Positions 44,799-56,814 of a stretch of 64,000 nt of DNA are shown here, in pieces; within the stretch, counting starts at the first letter, position 1; each line of letters begins with the position of its first letter. The DNA is taken from contig JACGXE010000004.1 in assembly GCA_014138095.1 (NCBI GenBank), positions 409,164-473,163 of the forward strand, written 5' to 3'. The position numbers were made by a program, and so were the translations under genes. The notes beneath the pieces were generated by a model, which ran no database searches, was not told the origin of the DNA, and was given only the letters and a program-made list of their open reading frames with translations. This stretch comes from Ochrobactrum sp. RH2CCR150. Lineage in GTDB: Bacteria > Pseudomonadota > Alphaproteobacteria > Rhizobiales > Rhizobiaceae.

Positions 44799-44994
44799 GG
44801 TATGATCCGTCAATTCAGGCAGGTTTCTTCCCACGACAAACTCGGACCATGGGGGACGCGCCGTTTAGGATTTTAAACCTATAATTTGTGCCGACTTTTG
44901 CCAGAACCTACCGAAAATTGGGGTTTTGCGCAAGATGCACGAATTGACAGGGAAAATTTTCTTAATTAGCGGTCGCCGAAAAGTGGGAGCAATA

Positions 44995-45025
44995 AAAAAG
45001 CGCGGTGTTTTCACACCGCGCTTTT
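44995..45025 (-). terminator. intrinsic terminator of the beta-oxidation operon
   Basis: AAAAAAGCGCGGTGT/ACACCGCGCTTTT lies 23 bases beyond the fadJ-like stop on the minus strand, with T/A runs on both sides. Confidence 0.85.
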
Positions 45026-45047
45026 CAGATTTTTCAGGGATTAGGGA

Positions 45048-47264
45048 TCAAGCTGCTTTCTTGGCTTCGCCCTTATAGGGATTGAACCGCTGGTAGAAGC
45101 TTTCGCCGTTCTCGGCCATGTCGAGAAGCAGCTTCGGGGCCTTGAACTGCTGGCCGTATTTCTTCTGCAACTCCTTGGCAAGCTTGACGAATTTCTTCGC
45201 CCCCATGCCATCGATATAGGACAGTGTACCGCCCGTATAAGGTGCAAAACCGAAAGCCAGGATCGAGCCGACATCCGCTTCGCGCGGATCGGTCACAATG
45301 CCTTCTTCCATCACGCGCGAAGCTTCCAGAGCGATGGTGACGAGGAAGCGTTCCTTCAGCTCCTTCACATCGATCTTGTCGGGGTCCTGCTGCGGATAAA
45401 GATCCTTCAGACCGGCCCAGAGATGCTTCTTGGCAGGCTTGGCCGGATATTCGTAGAATCCCTTGCCATTCTTGCGACCCTTGCGGTCGAACTCGTTGAC
45501 GAGCCTGTCCACCAGCTCGACATGACGCGGATCGACAGCCTTCTCGCCGAGATCAGCAAGCGTTGCCTTGAGAATCTTCTGCGACAGATCGATGGCGGTT
45601 TCGTCGTTGAGCGCCAGCGGACCGACCGGCATACCGGCCATGCGGGCGGCATTTTCGATCATGGCAGCCGGAACGCCTTCAACCAGCATGTTGTAGGCTT
45701 CCGACATATAGCGCAGCACGCAGCGATTGACGTAGAAGCCGCGCGTGTCGTTGACAACAATCGGCGTCTTCTTGATCGCGCGGACATAATCGAGCGCGAC
45801 GGCCAGCGCCTTGTCCGAGGTCTTCTTGCCGAGAATGACTTCCACCAGCATCATCTTATCGACAGGCGAGAAGAAGTGGATGCCGATAAAGTTCTTCGGA
45901 CGCTTCGAGACCTTGGCAAGACCGCTGATCGGCAGGGTCGAGGTGTTCGACGCGAAAATCGCCGAAGACTTCAACACTTCCTCCGCCTTCTCGGTCGCGA
46001 CGCGCTTGACTTCGCGGTCTTCAAACACGGCTTCGATCACCAGATCAGCACCGTCGAGTTCAGCATAATCAGGCGTTGCCGTGATGAGCGACAGGAGCTT
46101 TTCCTTATCGGCCTCAGTAGCGCGGCCCTTCTGCATTTCCTTGGTGATAAGGTCGGCAGTGTGCGCCTTGCCCTTGTCGGCGGATTCCTGATCGCGGTCG
46201 ATCAGCACCACCGGAATGCCCGCCTTGGCGGTCACATAGGCAATGCCCGCCCCCATGAAACCAGCGCCGATGACGCCGATCTTCTTGAGCTTGGTCGGCT
46301 TTTCATCCGCCGGGCGGCGGGCGCCCTTGTTCAGCTCCTGCAACGACACGAACAGCGAACGGATCATCATGCCCGCTTCGGTCGTCTGGAGGATTTCGGT
46401 GAAATAGCGCTGCTCAATCTTGAGGCCGGTATCGAACGGCACCAGAAGGCCTTCATAAACCGACTTCAGGATAGCCAGCGCCGCCGGGTAATTGCCGGAA
46501 GTTTCGCGACGCAGAATGGCAGTCGCAGCAGGCCAGAGATTGGCGCCTGCGGCCGAATAGATCGCGCCGCCCGGCAGCTTGAAGCCTTTTTCATCCCATG
46601 GCTGAACCGGCTTGAGGCCGCCCTTGATGAGCTTCTTCGCGGTTTCGACCAGCTTCTTTGCCGGGGCAACTTCGGTTACGAGACCCATTGCCTTGGCACG
46701 CTGCGCCGTCAGGCTGGAGCCAGTCGTCATCATCTGGAGCGCATCCTGCTGATTGGCAAGACGCGGAACGCGCTGCGTACCACCAGCGCCCGGGAACAGG
46801 CCGACCTTCACTTCAGGAAGCGCCAGCTTCACGCCCGGCGCATCCGAAACCACGCGAGCATGGCAGGAAAGCGACATTTCAAACGCACCGCCCATGCAGG
46901 TGCCGTTGATAGCCGAAACCCACGGCTTGCCGCTGGTTTCCAGCTTGCGGAACAGGCCGCTCATCTTGCCGACATTGTCGAACAGGGACTGGACAGCACC
47001 CTGCGGGTCTTTGGCCTTCTGCTTCTGGAACTCCTTGAACATGCCTTCCAGCATGGTCAGGTCGGCACCGCCGGAGAAGCTTTCCTTGCCGGACGTGATG
47101 ACCACGCCCTTGATCTTGTCGTCCGCGACCACCGCATCGATGATGGCGTTCAGTTCCTGCATCACCTCGACGGTGAACACATTCATTGACTTTTCAGGCA
47201 TGTCCCAGGTGACGAGGGCAATGCCGTCGGCGTCGGTCTCAACTTTGAAATTCGTGTAAGCCAT
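45048..47264 (-). CDS. fadJ: fatty acid oxidation multifunctional protein (enoyl-CoA hydratase / 3-hydroxyacyl-CoA dehydrogenase)
   Basis: 738 residues from the ATG at 47264 (GGGAGG upstream). The N-terminal crotonase domain carries SGGADL and GTCMGGAFEMSLSCHARV near 110-130. The NAD-binding domain starts GVIGAGFMGAGIAYVTAKAG near 315, and the HAD C-domain has HFFSPVDKMMLVEVI. It catalyses the hydration and oxidation steps of beta-oxidation. Third gene of the fadE-thiolase-fadJ cluster, 20 bp after the thiolase. Confidence 0.95.
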   Translation of the reverse strand: MAYTNFKVETDADGIALVTWDMPEKSMNVFTVEVMQELNAIIDAVVADDKIKGVVITSGKESFSGGADLTMLEGMFKEFQKQKAKDPQGAVQSLFDNVGKMSGLFRKLETSGKPWVSAINGTCMGGAFEMSLSCHARVVSDAPGVKLALPEVKVGLFPGAGGTQRVPRLANQQDALQMMTTGSSLTAQRAKAMGLVTEVAPAKKLVETAKKLIKGGLKPVQPWDEKGFKLPGGAIYSAAGANLWPAATAILRRETSGNYPAALAILKSVYEGLLVPFDTGLKIEQRYFTEILQTTEAGMMIRSLFVSLQELNKGARRPADEKPTKLKKIGVIGAGFMGAGIAYVTAKAGIPVVLIDRDQESADKGKAHTADLITKEMQKGRATEADKEKLLSLITATPDYAELDGADLVIEAVFEDREVKRVATEKAEEVLKSSAIFASNTSTLPISGLAKVSKRPKNFIGIHFFSPVDKMMLVEVILGKKTSDKALAVALDYVRAIKKTPIVVNDTRGFYVNRCVLRYMSEAYNMLVEGVPAAMIENAARMAGMPVGPLALNDETAIDLSQKILKATLADLGEKAVDPRHVELVDRLVNEFDRKGRKNGKGFYEYPAKPAKKHLWAGLKDLYPQQDPDKIDVKELKERFLVTIALEASRVMEEGIVTDPREADVGSILAFGFAPYTGGTLSYIDGMGAKKFVKLAKELQKKYGQQFKAPKLLLDMAENGESFYQRFNPYKGEAKKAA

Positions 47265-47284
47265 TCGTAAAAACCTCCCTCGCT

Positions 47285-48493
47285 TTATACGCGCTCGATG
47301 ATCGTCGCCGTGCCCATGCCGGCACCGATGCACAAGGTCACCAGCGCGGTGTTGAGATCGCGACGCTCCAGTTCATCCAGCACCGTACCGAGGATGATTG
47401 CGCCGGTTGCGCCGAGCGGATGGCCCATGGCAATCGCACCGCCATTAACGTTGATCTTGTCGTGCGGAATATCGAAGGCCTGCATGTAGCGCAGGACCAC
47501 AGCGGCAAAGGCTTCGTTGAGTTCGAACAGGTCGATGTCCGAAATCTTCAGCTTGGCCTGCTTGAGCAACTTTTCCGTTACATCGACCGGGCCGGTCAGC
47601 ATCAGCGCCGGGTCGGAGCCGATATTGGCGAAAGCGCGGATGCGGGCGCGCGGCTTGATGTCGAACGCCTTGCCTGCCTTCTTGGAGCCAACCAGAACGC
47701 CCGCCGCACCGTCGACGATGCCCGACGAATTACCGGCATGGTGGACGTGGTTGACCGTTTCGATTTCCGGATGAGCCTGAATGCCGACGGCATTGAAGCC
47801 GCCCATTTCTCCCGGCATCACAAAGGACGGGTTTAACTGGCCCAGCGCCTGCATATCGGTCGTCGGGCGCATATGTTCGTCATGGTCGAGAATGGTCAGG
47901 CCGTTCTGATCCTTGATCGAAATGACCGAATTTTTGAAATAGCCCTTTTCCCACGACTTGGCGGCGCGCTTCTGGCTTTCGACAGCATAGGCATCGACAT
48001 CGTCGCGGCTGAAACCGTATTTCGTGGCGATCAGATCGGCCGACACGCCCTGCGGCATGAAATAGCCCGGGAAGCCGACCGATGGATCCATGTACCAGGC
48101 GCCGCCCGACATGCCCATGCCGACGCGTGACATGCTTTCGACGCCGCCAGCAACCACCAGTTCGTCGGCACCGAAGGCAACCTTCGCGGCAGCCAGATTG
48201 ATGGCATCGAGACCAGAAGCGCAGAAGCGCGAAATCTGGATGCCCGGGGCCTTGAAGTCGTAACCGGCTTCGAACGCGGCAGAGCGCGGGATGACGGCAC
48301 CGGCTTCGCCGACCGGATCGACACAGCCGAAAATAATGTCATCGACCTTTGCGGTATCGATGCCGTTGCGGTCGCGCAGGGATTCCAGAACCTTCGCGCC
48401 CAGACGCACGGCAGGCACTTCATGCAGGCTACCGTCCTTCTTGCCGCGCCCGCGCGGTGTCCGCACGTGATCGTAAATATAAGCCTCAGCCAT
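47285..48493 (-). CDS. fadI: 3-ketoacyl-CoA thiolase
   Basis: 402 residues from the ATG at 48493. The thiolase active-site Cys is in [11 protein letters not shown] near 90, the His in [18 protein letters not shown] and the second Cys in [10 protein letters not shown] at the C-terminus. It cleaves 3-ketoacyl-CoA to acetyl-CoA. Second gene of the operon. The fadI versus fadA label is uncertain; the neighbour is FadJ-like. Confidence 0.93.
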   Translation of the reverse strand: MAEAYIYDHVRTPRGRGKKDGSLHEVPAVRLGAKVLESLRDRNGIDTAKVDDIIFGCVDPVGEAGAVIPRSAAFEAGYDFKAPGIQISRFCASGLDAINLAAAKVAFGADELVVAGGVESMSRVGMGMSGGAWYMDPSVGFPGYFMPQGVSADLIATKYGFSRDDVDAYAVESQKRAAKSWEKGYFKNSVISIKDQNGLTILDHDEHMRPTTDMQALGQLNPSFVMPGEMGGFNAVGIQAHPEIETVNHVHHAGNSSGIVDGAAGVLVGSKKAGKAFDIKPRARIRAFANIGSDPALMLTGPVDVTEKLLKQAKLKISDIDLFELNEAFAAVVLRYMQAFDIPHDKINVNGGAIAMGHPLGATGAIILGTVLDELERRDLNTALVTLCIGAGMGTATIIERV

Positions 48494-48554
48494 TTTTTCT
48501 CCTTCCCGCCGGGTCCGAAGAACCCGGCCTAACCTCAAAGATGTCAGCAGAAAA

Positions 48555-50348
48555 TCAGAACGCGTCCGCAGGCAGCGCCATCATGCTATCCGCGCCCGAC
48601 TGGATGCGTGCGAGATGGGCGGCACTTTCCGGCATGATACGCTCGAAATAGTACCGTGCAGTGACGAGTTTCGCTTCAAGATAAGCCTTGTTGCCTTCGC
48701 CTGCCGCCAGCTTGTCTTCCGCGACTTTGGCCATGCGGCCCCACATCAGCCCCAGCGCGACCAGACCGAACAGATGCATATAGTCATTGGACGCGGCACC
48801 GGCATTGTCGGGCTTCGCCATTGCATTTTGCATCAGCCACATGGTGGCGGCCTGAAGATCGTTGAGACCTTTCTTCAGATGTTTGGTGAAGAAGGACAGC
48901 TTTTCGTTGTCGCGATTGGCTTCGCAGAATTCGCCCACTTCCTTGAAGAAGGTCGTAACTGCACGGCCGCCATTCAGCGCCAGCTTACGACCGACGAGAT
49001 CGAGCGCCTGAATGCCGTTGGCACCTTCATAGATCATGGCGATACGCGCATCGCGCACATACTGGCTCATGCCGTGTTCTTCGATATAGCCGTGACCGCC
49101 GAAGACCTGCTGCGCCATGACGGCGTGCTCGAAACCCTTGTCGGTCAGAACGCCTTTCAGAACAGGTGTCAGCAAGCCGACCAGATCGTCGGCAGCCTGA
49201 CGCTCGGCCTCGTCGCCGGAGCGGTGCGCAATGTCGGAATTCAGCGCCGTCCAGAGGATGAACGCACGGCCTGCTTCGTTGAAAGCGCGGATTGACATCA
49301 GGTTACGACGGATATCCGGATGCACGATGATCGGATCGGCCTTCTTTTCCGGCTCTTTCGCGCCGGAAAGGGCGCGGCCCTGAATGCGCTCGCGGGCATA
49401 GATCGCTGCATTCTGATAGGCGGTTTCGGCGATTGAAAGCCCCTGCAAGGCAACGCCCAGACGCGCTTCATTCATCATGGTGAACATGGCGCGCAGACCC
49501 TTATGCGCCTCACCGATCAGAAAGCCGGTCGCCTCGTCATAATTCATGACGCAGGTGGAATTGCCGTGAATGCCCATCTTTTCTTCGATGGAACCACAGG
49601 AAACGCCATTGCGCGTGCCCGGATTGCCATTTTCATCCAGAATGAACTTCGGCACGATGAAGAGCGAAATGCCCTTCACGCCTTCCGGTGCACCGTCGAT
49701 ACGGGCGAGCACCAGATGGATGATGTTGTCCGACATATCATGTTCACCAGCCGAGATAAAAATCTTCTGGCCGGAAATCTTGTAGGAACCGTCGCCCTGC
49801 GGCGCGGCACTGGTGCGCAGAAGACCCAGATCCGTGCCACAATGCGGCTCGGTCAGGTTCATTGTGCCGGTCCAGGTGCCTTCCACCATCTTCGGCAGAT
49901 AGGTATCCTTCTGCTCATCGGTACCGTGCGCGAGGATTGCGGCAATCGCACCCTGCGTCAGGCCGGGATACATGGTGAGCGCCATATTGGCCGACGACAT
50001 ATATTCACCAACTGCCGTGTGCAGCAGGTAAGGCAGGCCCTGTCCGCCATATTGCTCCGGCACGGCGAGGCCGAGCCAGCCGCCTTCGCGGTAAAGATAG
50101 AAGGCTTCCTTGAAACCTTTCGGCGTGGTGACGCTGCCATCGGAGGCGCGCTTGCAGCCTTCGCGGTCGCCACTGTGATTGACCGGGAACAGGGTGCCTT
50201 CAGCGAGCTTTGCACCTTCCGACAGGATTGCCTCGACCACGTCGGGCGACGCGTCGGCAAAGCCCGGCAGATTGTTGTAACGCTGATAGTTCAGAACGTC
50301 GTTGAGCACGAAATTCGTATCTTCAACGGGCGCGCGATAGCTCGGCAT
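48555..50348 (-). CDS. acyl-CoA dehydrogenase
   Basis: 597 residues from the ATG at 50348 with GGAGG upstream. It has the acyl-CoA_dh domains: an N-terminal helical part, [16 protein letters not shown], the FAD/substrate region [36 protein letters not shown] core ([10 protein letters not shown] near 165), the catalytic-region [19 protein letters not shown] near 450, and a C-terminal extension usual for long-chain enzymes. First step of beta-oxidation; first gene of the operon. Confidence 0.93.
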   Translation of the reverse strand: MPSYRAPVEDTNFVLNDVLNYQRYNNLPGFADASPDVVEAILSEGAKLAEGTLFPVNHSGDREGCKRASDGSVTTPKGFKEAFYLYREGGWLGLAVPEQYGGQGLPYLLHTAVGEYMSSANMALTMYPGLTQGAIAAILAHGTDEQKDTYLPKMVEGTWTGTMNLTEPHCGTDLGLLRTSAAPQGDGSYKISGQKIFISAGEHDMSDNIIHLVLARIDGAPEGVKGISLFIVPKFILDENGNPGTRNGVSCGSIEEKMGIHGNSTCVMNYDEATGFLIGEAHKGLRAMFTMMNEARLGVALQGLSIAETAYQNAAIYARERIQGRALSGAKEPEKKADPIIVHPDIRRNLMSIRAFNEAGRAFILWTALNSDIAHRSGDEAERQAADDLVGLLTPVLKGVLTDKGFEHAVMAQQVFGGHGYIEEHGMSQYVRDARIAMIYEGANGIQALDLVGRKLALNGGRAVTTFFKEVGEFCEANRDNEKLSFFTKHLKKGLNDLQAATMWLMQNAMAKPDNAGAASNDYMHLFGLVALGLMWGRMAKVAEDKLAAGEGNKAYLEAKLVTARYYFERIMPESAAHLARIQSGADSMMALPADAF

Positions 50349-50577
50349 CAAAATCCTCCAAATTCATCACCTGAGCCAGCCCGCGAAAGACGGTTACCGG
50401 CTCCAAACCGCGTTTCATGCCTACTGTCTGCTTAATTAGCAAAACGCTGTGACAGCCTGCATGTTGCAACAAAAAGGATCGTTCTCACTCGAAAACCTGC
50501 CATTTTTGCAGCATTCTGGCCAGCCAAAACCCAATCTCAGGTCGAGCCGGACCAGTTCGGACTCAAAACTAGCGCAG

Positions 50578-50601
50578 TTTGACGTTTCCGTAAACGTCAA
50601 A
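50578..50601. promoter_or_regulatory. palindromic operator upstream of the beta-oxidation operon
   Basis: TTTGACGTTT-CCGT-AAACGTCAAA is a perfect 10-bp-arm palindrome 230 bp upstream of the acyl-CoA dehydrogenase start. Its shape resembles motifs described for MerR-family (LiuR-like) regulators of fatty-acid and branched-chain catabolism in proteobacteria. The assignment is by resemblance only. The rest of the 50349-50804 gap has no gene I can support. Confidence 0.55.
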
Positions 50602-50804
50602 ATTTCGCGAGCTGTGAGGCGATGTGCGCGCAACCGCTCTACGATTTGATTGTGTCTTTGGGAAAGGTACCGAGATCCGAAGCGCTGAATGCTTCCGTGG
50701 CGCGCGCAATCGCTGTAGAACCTGTCTGATTGCGTAAGCGAAACGTTATCTCCAGATCGGGTTAAGGAACAGCCCCTCAACCCGACTGTGCAGCAAATGT
50801 TTTG

Positions 50805-51467
50805 CTAGTGGTGCATCATCTCGTCGGCAATATCTTTACCGCTCAGCGATGACGGATAATAGGTCGGCCAGTTGGTGACTTCCTTGAGCAAGGCTGCGCG
50901 ATCATTTCCCCAATAGAGGTGATAGTGATCGGCTTTGGCCGGCGCTATGCGGTGATCGCTGAACTGCATATAGTCAGGCGCAGCCGCATCGCCTTCGACT
51001 TTCTTGAAAATGAAGCGAACGCCGCGATTGCCCTTGGCATAGTTCAGGATTTCATAGCCGTCGCTTGCATATTTTCCTGACGCTGCTTTATCGCCTTCGT
51101 AGAAGGAAACCTTATCCCCCTTGATCACAATGCGACCTGTGTCGGTGCGATAGCCGGTTTCATAATAATCCCGATATTCCTTGGCGGATTTATCCCCATG
51201 CTTTGCCTTATCAGCGAAAACGGCATCAAGCGTTCCGTCTTGCAGATAGGAATATACCGACTGCCAGTCCCCTTCCCAATCGGAGAGCTTGCGGTCCTTC
51301 ACCTGTTCGTCTTTGAAATAGCCCTTGTAGATTTCCTGGTCCTGCTTGGTCCCATGGCTATGTGAATGGCCGTGATCCGACGCGGACTTTTCCTTTGTCT
51401 CGGCCATTGCCTGACCCGACACCACCATGGCGGCGCACAATCCCATCGACACGAGTAGCTTTCTCAT
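50805..51467 (-). CDS. zinT: ZinT/YodA-family periplasmic zinc-binding protein
   Basis: 220 residues. A signal peptide ends at SGQAMAE and a His-rich linker (SDHGHSHSHGTKQ) follows. The ZinT core has LSDWEGDWQSVYSYLQDGTLD, and the metal ligands HYH appear in KADHYHLYWGND near residue 185. It scavenges or buffers zinc in the periplasm and helps the ZnuABC importer. A Zur-like box lies directly upstream. No znu genes are adjacent. Confidence 0.94.
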   Translation of the reverse strand: MRKLLVSMGLCAAMVVSGQAMAETKEKSASDHGHSHSHGTKQDQEIYKGYFKDEQVKDRKLSDWEGDWQSVYSYLQDGTLDAVFADKAKHGDKSAKEYRDYYETGYRTDTGRIVIKGDKVSFYEGDKAASGKYASDGYEILNYAKGNRGVRFIFKKVEGDAAAPDYMQFSDHRIAPAKADHYHLYWGNDRAALLKEVTNWPTYYPSSLSGKDIADEMMHH

Positions 51468-51491
51468 AGTCTTCTCTCCAGCTTTGATTCG

Positions 51492-51509
51492 TTATGTAAT
51501 ATCGTAACA
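51492..51509. promoter_or_regulatory. Zur-box-like palindrome upstream of zinT
   Basis: GTTATGTAATATCGTAAC is a near-palindrome 25 bases before the zinT start. It matches the GTTATNNTATAAC style of alphaproteobacterial Zur sites. Zinc repression is inferred from position and gene content. Confidence 0.7.
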
Positions 51510-51733
51510 ATACTGACTTAGCCACTAACGCTTAGGGATGCAACCACCGCTGGTCGGTCAGGAGTATGAGGACGAAACCTCGGCAACAATCTCGCTCGCA
51601 AGAAAGAGAAGTATACAAGGGATCGCTGATATAAAATTGCCAGCGCTCCTTTGCTGTTTCGCGAAATAATAAATTACTTCAATAATAAGCTGCCTTCATA
51701 TTAAGGCGTACCTAAAAAAATGGGAGAGGTACA

Positions 51734-51862
51734 ATGCATATTGCCAGCAACCCTGTAAGCAAAGCCTCATTCGCATTTGAAGATTTGCTGAAGGACCTGT
51801 CTACAACACTAGCGGCCACTGAAAACATCCATGGCCGCATGGGGTTTGATAAAAAGAAATAA
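51734..51862 (+). CDS. 42-residue small protein gene
   Basis: A short ORF, MHIASNPVSKASFAFEDLLK and so on, ending GRMGFDKKK. The ATG is preceded by GGGAGAGG at good spacing, and a perfect intrinsic terminator follows 40 bases after the stop. The middle (FAFEDLLKDLSTTLAATENI) is an amphipathic helix and the end is basic. No signal peptide. It could be a small regulatory protein or a peptide precursor, but no modification genes are adjacent. The family is unknown to me. Confidence 0.6.
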   Translation: MHIASNPVSKASFAFEDLLKDLSTTLAATENIHGRMGFDKKK

Positions 51863-51901
51863 TATTCACTCTGCTTAAGCTCATTAATCAATGCTGGATG
51901 G

Positions 51902-51933
51902 AAATTAGGGGGTAATTCGCCCCCTAATTTTTT
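51902..51933 (+). terminator. intrinsic terminator of the 42-residue gene
   Basis: Arms AAATTAGGGGG / CCCCCTAATTT with a seven-base loop and a T-run. Confidence 0.9.
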
Positions 51934-52096
51934 ATACGGCTTTTATGCACGCGATGCATTTGAAAAACCGTTGCCTGACGTTTCGGTCAACCGGGTTTAT
52001 CTTCGCTGCACGTCGGTCGCCGGAAAAGTTGTCGGCGAAGTTCTGGACTGGTGATAAGCTTTCTCGTCAGCCATGCACAGGCGACTGACGACCCGC

Positions 52097-53020
52097 TCAG
52101 TGGCTCAGAAGCGTCTGCATCCTGCCCTGATGATGCAAACCCACTTCCCGAACGATCTCGGCAATCTGTTTGAGCTGGGACGACAGCGGGTTGCTTTTGC
52201 GCCAGACCAGACCGATGGTTCGTGACGGGCGCGGCTCAGCAAGGCGAAACATGCAGACATTTGCGGCGAGCGTCTCCGTATAGACCGCCATCTCCGGCAC
52301 GAGCGTGATGCCGATACCAGCGCCCACCATCTGAACGAGGGTAGACAGCGAGCTACCTTCCATCAGTTCACGCGGCGGCGCATTCGTAATATTGCAGAAG
52401 GACAAGGCCTGATCGCGGAAACAATGCCCTTCTTCCAGAAGCAGCAACCGCATTTCATGCAGTTTTTCGGCGCTCGGAACCGGCTTGTCAGCATCTTCCA
52501 GCGGGCGCATCAGGACAAATTCCTCCTCAAAGAGAGGAACTTCCTGCAAGGCGGGCTCGGAAATCGGCAAGGCGACAATCGCCGCGTCCAGCCGCGCTTC
52601 CAGCAGGTCTTCGATCAGCTTCTGGGTGATCGCCTCACGCGGGCGCGGTTCCAGCCCCGGATAACGCTGGGTCAGCGTCTTGATCACCTCCGGTAAAAGA
52701 TAAGGCGCAACCGTCGGGATCACACCGAGACGCAGGCGACCGGTGAATGGACCATGTGCCGCACGCGCCAGCTCTTCCAGTTCGTCAACCGAGCGCAAAA
52801 TGCCACGCACTCTTTCCGCAAACTCTTCGCCAAGTCCGGTCAGGCGAATTTGTCTGCCGCCACGCTCCACCAGAGGCGCGCCGATCAGGTCTTCGAGTTC
52901 CTTGATCTGCAAGGACAATGCGGGTTGCGAGATGGAACAGGCCGCCGCCGCACGGCCAAAATGGCTCAAGCGCGCCAGTGAATCGAAGTAGCGGAGGTGT
53001 TTCATGGAGAGGCCAATCAT
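52097..53020 (-). CDS. oxyR: hydrogen-peroxide-inducible activator OxyR
   Basis: 307 residues, LysR family. The N-terminal helix-turn-helix is KHLRYFDSLARLSHFGRAAAACSISQPALSLQIK. The redox pair is present: the peroxidatic Cys in LLLEEGHCFRDQALSFC and the resolving Cys nine residues later. It is divergent from katG, the classical OxyR target. An in-frame ATG at 53005 is an alternative start. Confidence 0.95.
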   Translation of the reverse strand: MIGLSMKHLRYFDSLARLSHFGRAAAACSISQPALSLQIKELEDLIGAPLVERGGRQIRLTGLGEEFAERVRGILRSVDELEELARAAHGPFTGRLRLGVIPTVAPYLLPEVIKTLTQRYPGLEPRPREAITQKLIEDLLEARLDAAIVALPISEPALQEVPLFEEEFVLMRPLEDADKPVPSAEKLHEMRLLLLEEGHCFRDQALSFCNITNAPPRELMEGSSLSTLVQMVGAGIGITLVPEMAVYTETLAANVCMFRLAEPRPSRTIGLVWRKSNPLSSQLKQIAEIVREVGLHHQGRMQTLLSH

Positions 53021-55379
<2,359 letters not shown>

Positions 55380-55393
55380 AAGCCAACGTAACG

Positions 55394-55429
55394 AAAAAGC
55401 CTCCCCCGAATGTTCGGGGGAGGCTTTTT
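55394..55429. terminator. terminator after katG
   Basis: Long perfect arms AAAAAGCCTCCCCCGAA / TTCGGGGGAGGCTTTTT; symmetrical A/T tails also serve the convergent sugar-binding-protein gene. Confidence 0.9.
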
Positions 55430-55469
55430 CATGCGCATCGCTGAAATGGCTTCAGCGTAGAATGTTTCC

Positions 55470-56723
55470 TTACTTCGCCATGTCGATGGCAGCGCTTAGC
55501 TCTTCCACCGCCTGATCCGCCGTCAGCTGACCGTTGAACTGGCGGGTGATGACGTCAAACATCGCATTCTTGATCGCGGTCGGCTGTGCGTGCGACTGCG
55601 AGAAGGAGCCAAGCAACGATCCGCTCTTGTCGGCGGCTGCGAGATCCTTGATCGCCTTTTGCCCGCATTCGTCAAATGCCGTGGTCGGTACATCGGTACG
55701 CGCCGGCGCAGAGCCTTTCACCACATTAAAGGCCGACTGAAAATTGACGTCTTCCACGGCGGTTGCGAGTGCAAGCTGCGCCTTGCGCTTGTCTTTACCC
55801 ACTTCAAAGACGGCGAACTGATCGGCATTGAAAGCCACGGAACCTTCCGTTCCCGGAAAACGACCGCAAACGAAATCCGCACCGGGCTTCTTTCCAGCCT
55901 TGGTAAACTCACCCTTGGCCCAGTCGCCCATGAACTGCACGCCCGCCTTGTCATCGATGACCATGGCAGAGGCAAGATTCCAGTCACGCCCGGAGAAATT
56001 GTCGTCCACATAGGTGCGCAGCTTCGCCATCCGCTCGAATACCTGCTTCATGGTATCGCTCTTCAGAGCGTCTGGATCGAGATCAATCAGCGCCTTCTTG
56101 TAGAAATCCGGCCCGAACGACATCACGACACTGGTGAAGATAAGCGCTTCCTGCCAGGGCTGTCCACCATGGGCAATCGGCGTGATCCCCTGCTCCTTGA
56201 ACTTGTCGAGCAGCGCGACAAGCTCATCCCAATTCTGCGGCACTTTTCCGCCAGCCTTGTCGAGCGCGGCCTTGTTGTACCAGGCCCAGTTGGTGGAGTG
56301 CACATTGACCGGTGCAGCGATCCAGTGGCCGTCATATTTCGAGAAGTGCTGGATTGCGGGCGGGATAACCTTGTCCCAGCCTTCCTTGTCGGCAACTTCA
56401 TCCAGATTGCCGAGCACGCCCTGCTGTGCCCAATCCAGAATATCGAAACCCTGCATCTGCACTGCGGCGGGTGGATTGCCTGCTGTCACGCGGGCGCGCA
56501 AGGTCGTCATGGCCGCCTCGCCCGCGCCACCGGCAACCGGCATATCGACCCAGCCAATACCTTGTTTCTGAAGGTTTTCCTTCAGGAGATTAAGCGCGGC
56601 GGCTTCGCCACCTGAAGTCCAGTAATGCAGGACTTCCACGCTTTCCTCAGCCTGCGCGAAACTTGCCCCACCCAAAATGCTGACACCCGCCAGCAGCATT
56701 CCCATCATCAAGCGCATTCTCAT
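55470..56723 (-). CDS. carbohydrate ABC transporter binding protein (orphan, SBP family 1)
   Basis: 417 residues. A signal peptide ends at SFAQAEE. The core is of the sugar-binding GtsA/GlcB type: [92 protein letters not shown]. It likely binds glucose, mannose or a related sugar. No permease or ATPase gene is adjacent on either side, so the partners lie elsewhere or the protein has a chemotaxis role. Confidence 0.88.
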   Translation of the reverse strand: MRMRLMMGMLLAGVSILGGASFAQAEESVEVLHYWTSGGEAAALNLLKENLQKQGIGWVDMPVAGGAGEAAMTTLRARVTAGNPPAAVQMQGFDILDWAQQGVLGNLDEVADKEGWDKVIPPAIQHFSKYDGHWIAAPVNVHSTNWAWYNKAALDKAGGKVPQNWDELVALLDKFKEQGITPIAHGGQPWQEALIFTSVVMSFGPDFYKKALIDLDPDALKSDTMKQVFERMAKLRTYVDDNFSGRDWNLASAMVIDDKAGVQFMGDWAKGEFTKAGKKPGADFVCGRFPGTEGSVAFNADQFAVFEVGKDKRKAQLALATAVEDVNFQSAFNVVKGSAPARTDVPTTAFDECGQKAIKDLAAADKSGSLLGSFSQSHAQPTAIKNAMFDVITRQFNGQLTADQAVEELSAAIDMAK

Positions 56724-56814
56724 ATCTCCTCATTAAGAATGAGGCAGCTTATCATGGACTTGCGCGAACGAAATTCACTATCGTGTTGGCGCGAACATGC
56801 TGTTGGCGACCAGT

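Noticed and set aside
45423..47189. 588-codon open frame antisense to fadJ
   Set aside because: High-GC antisense shadow of a well-supported gene; no ribosome site and no recognisable protein motif.
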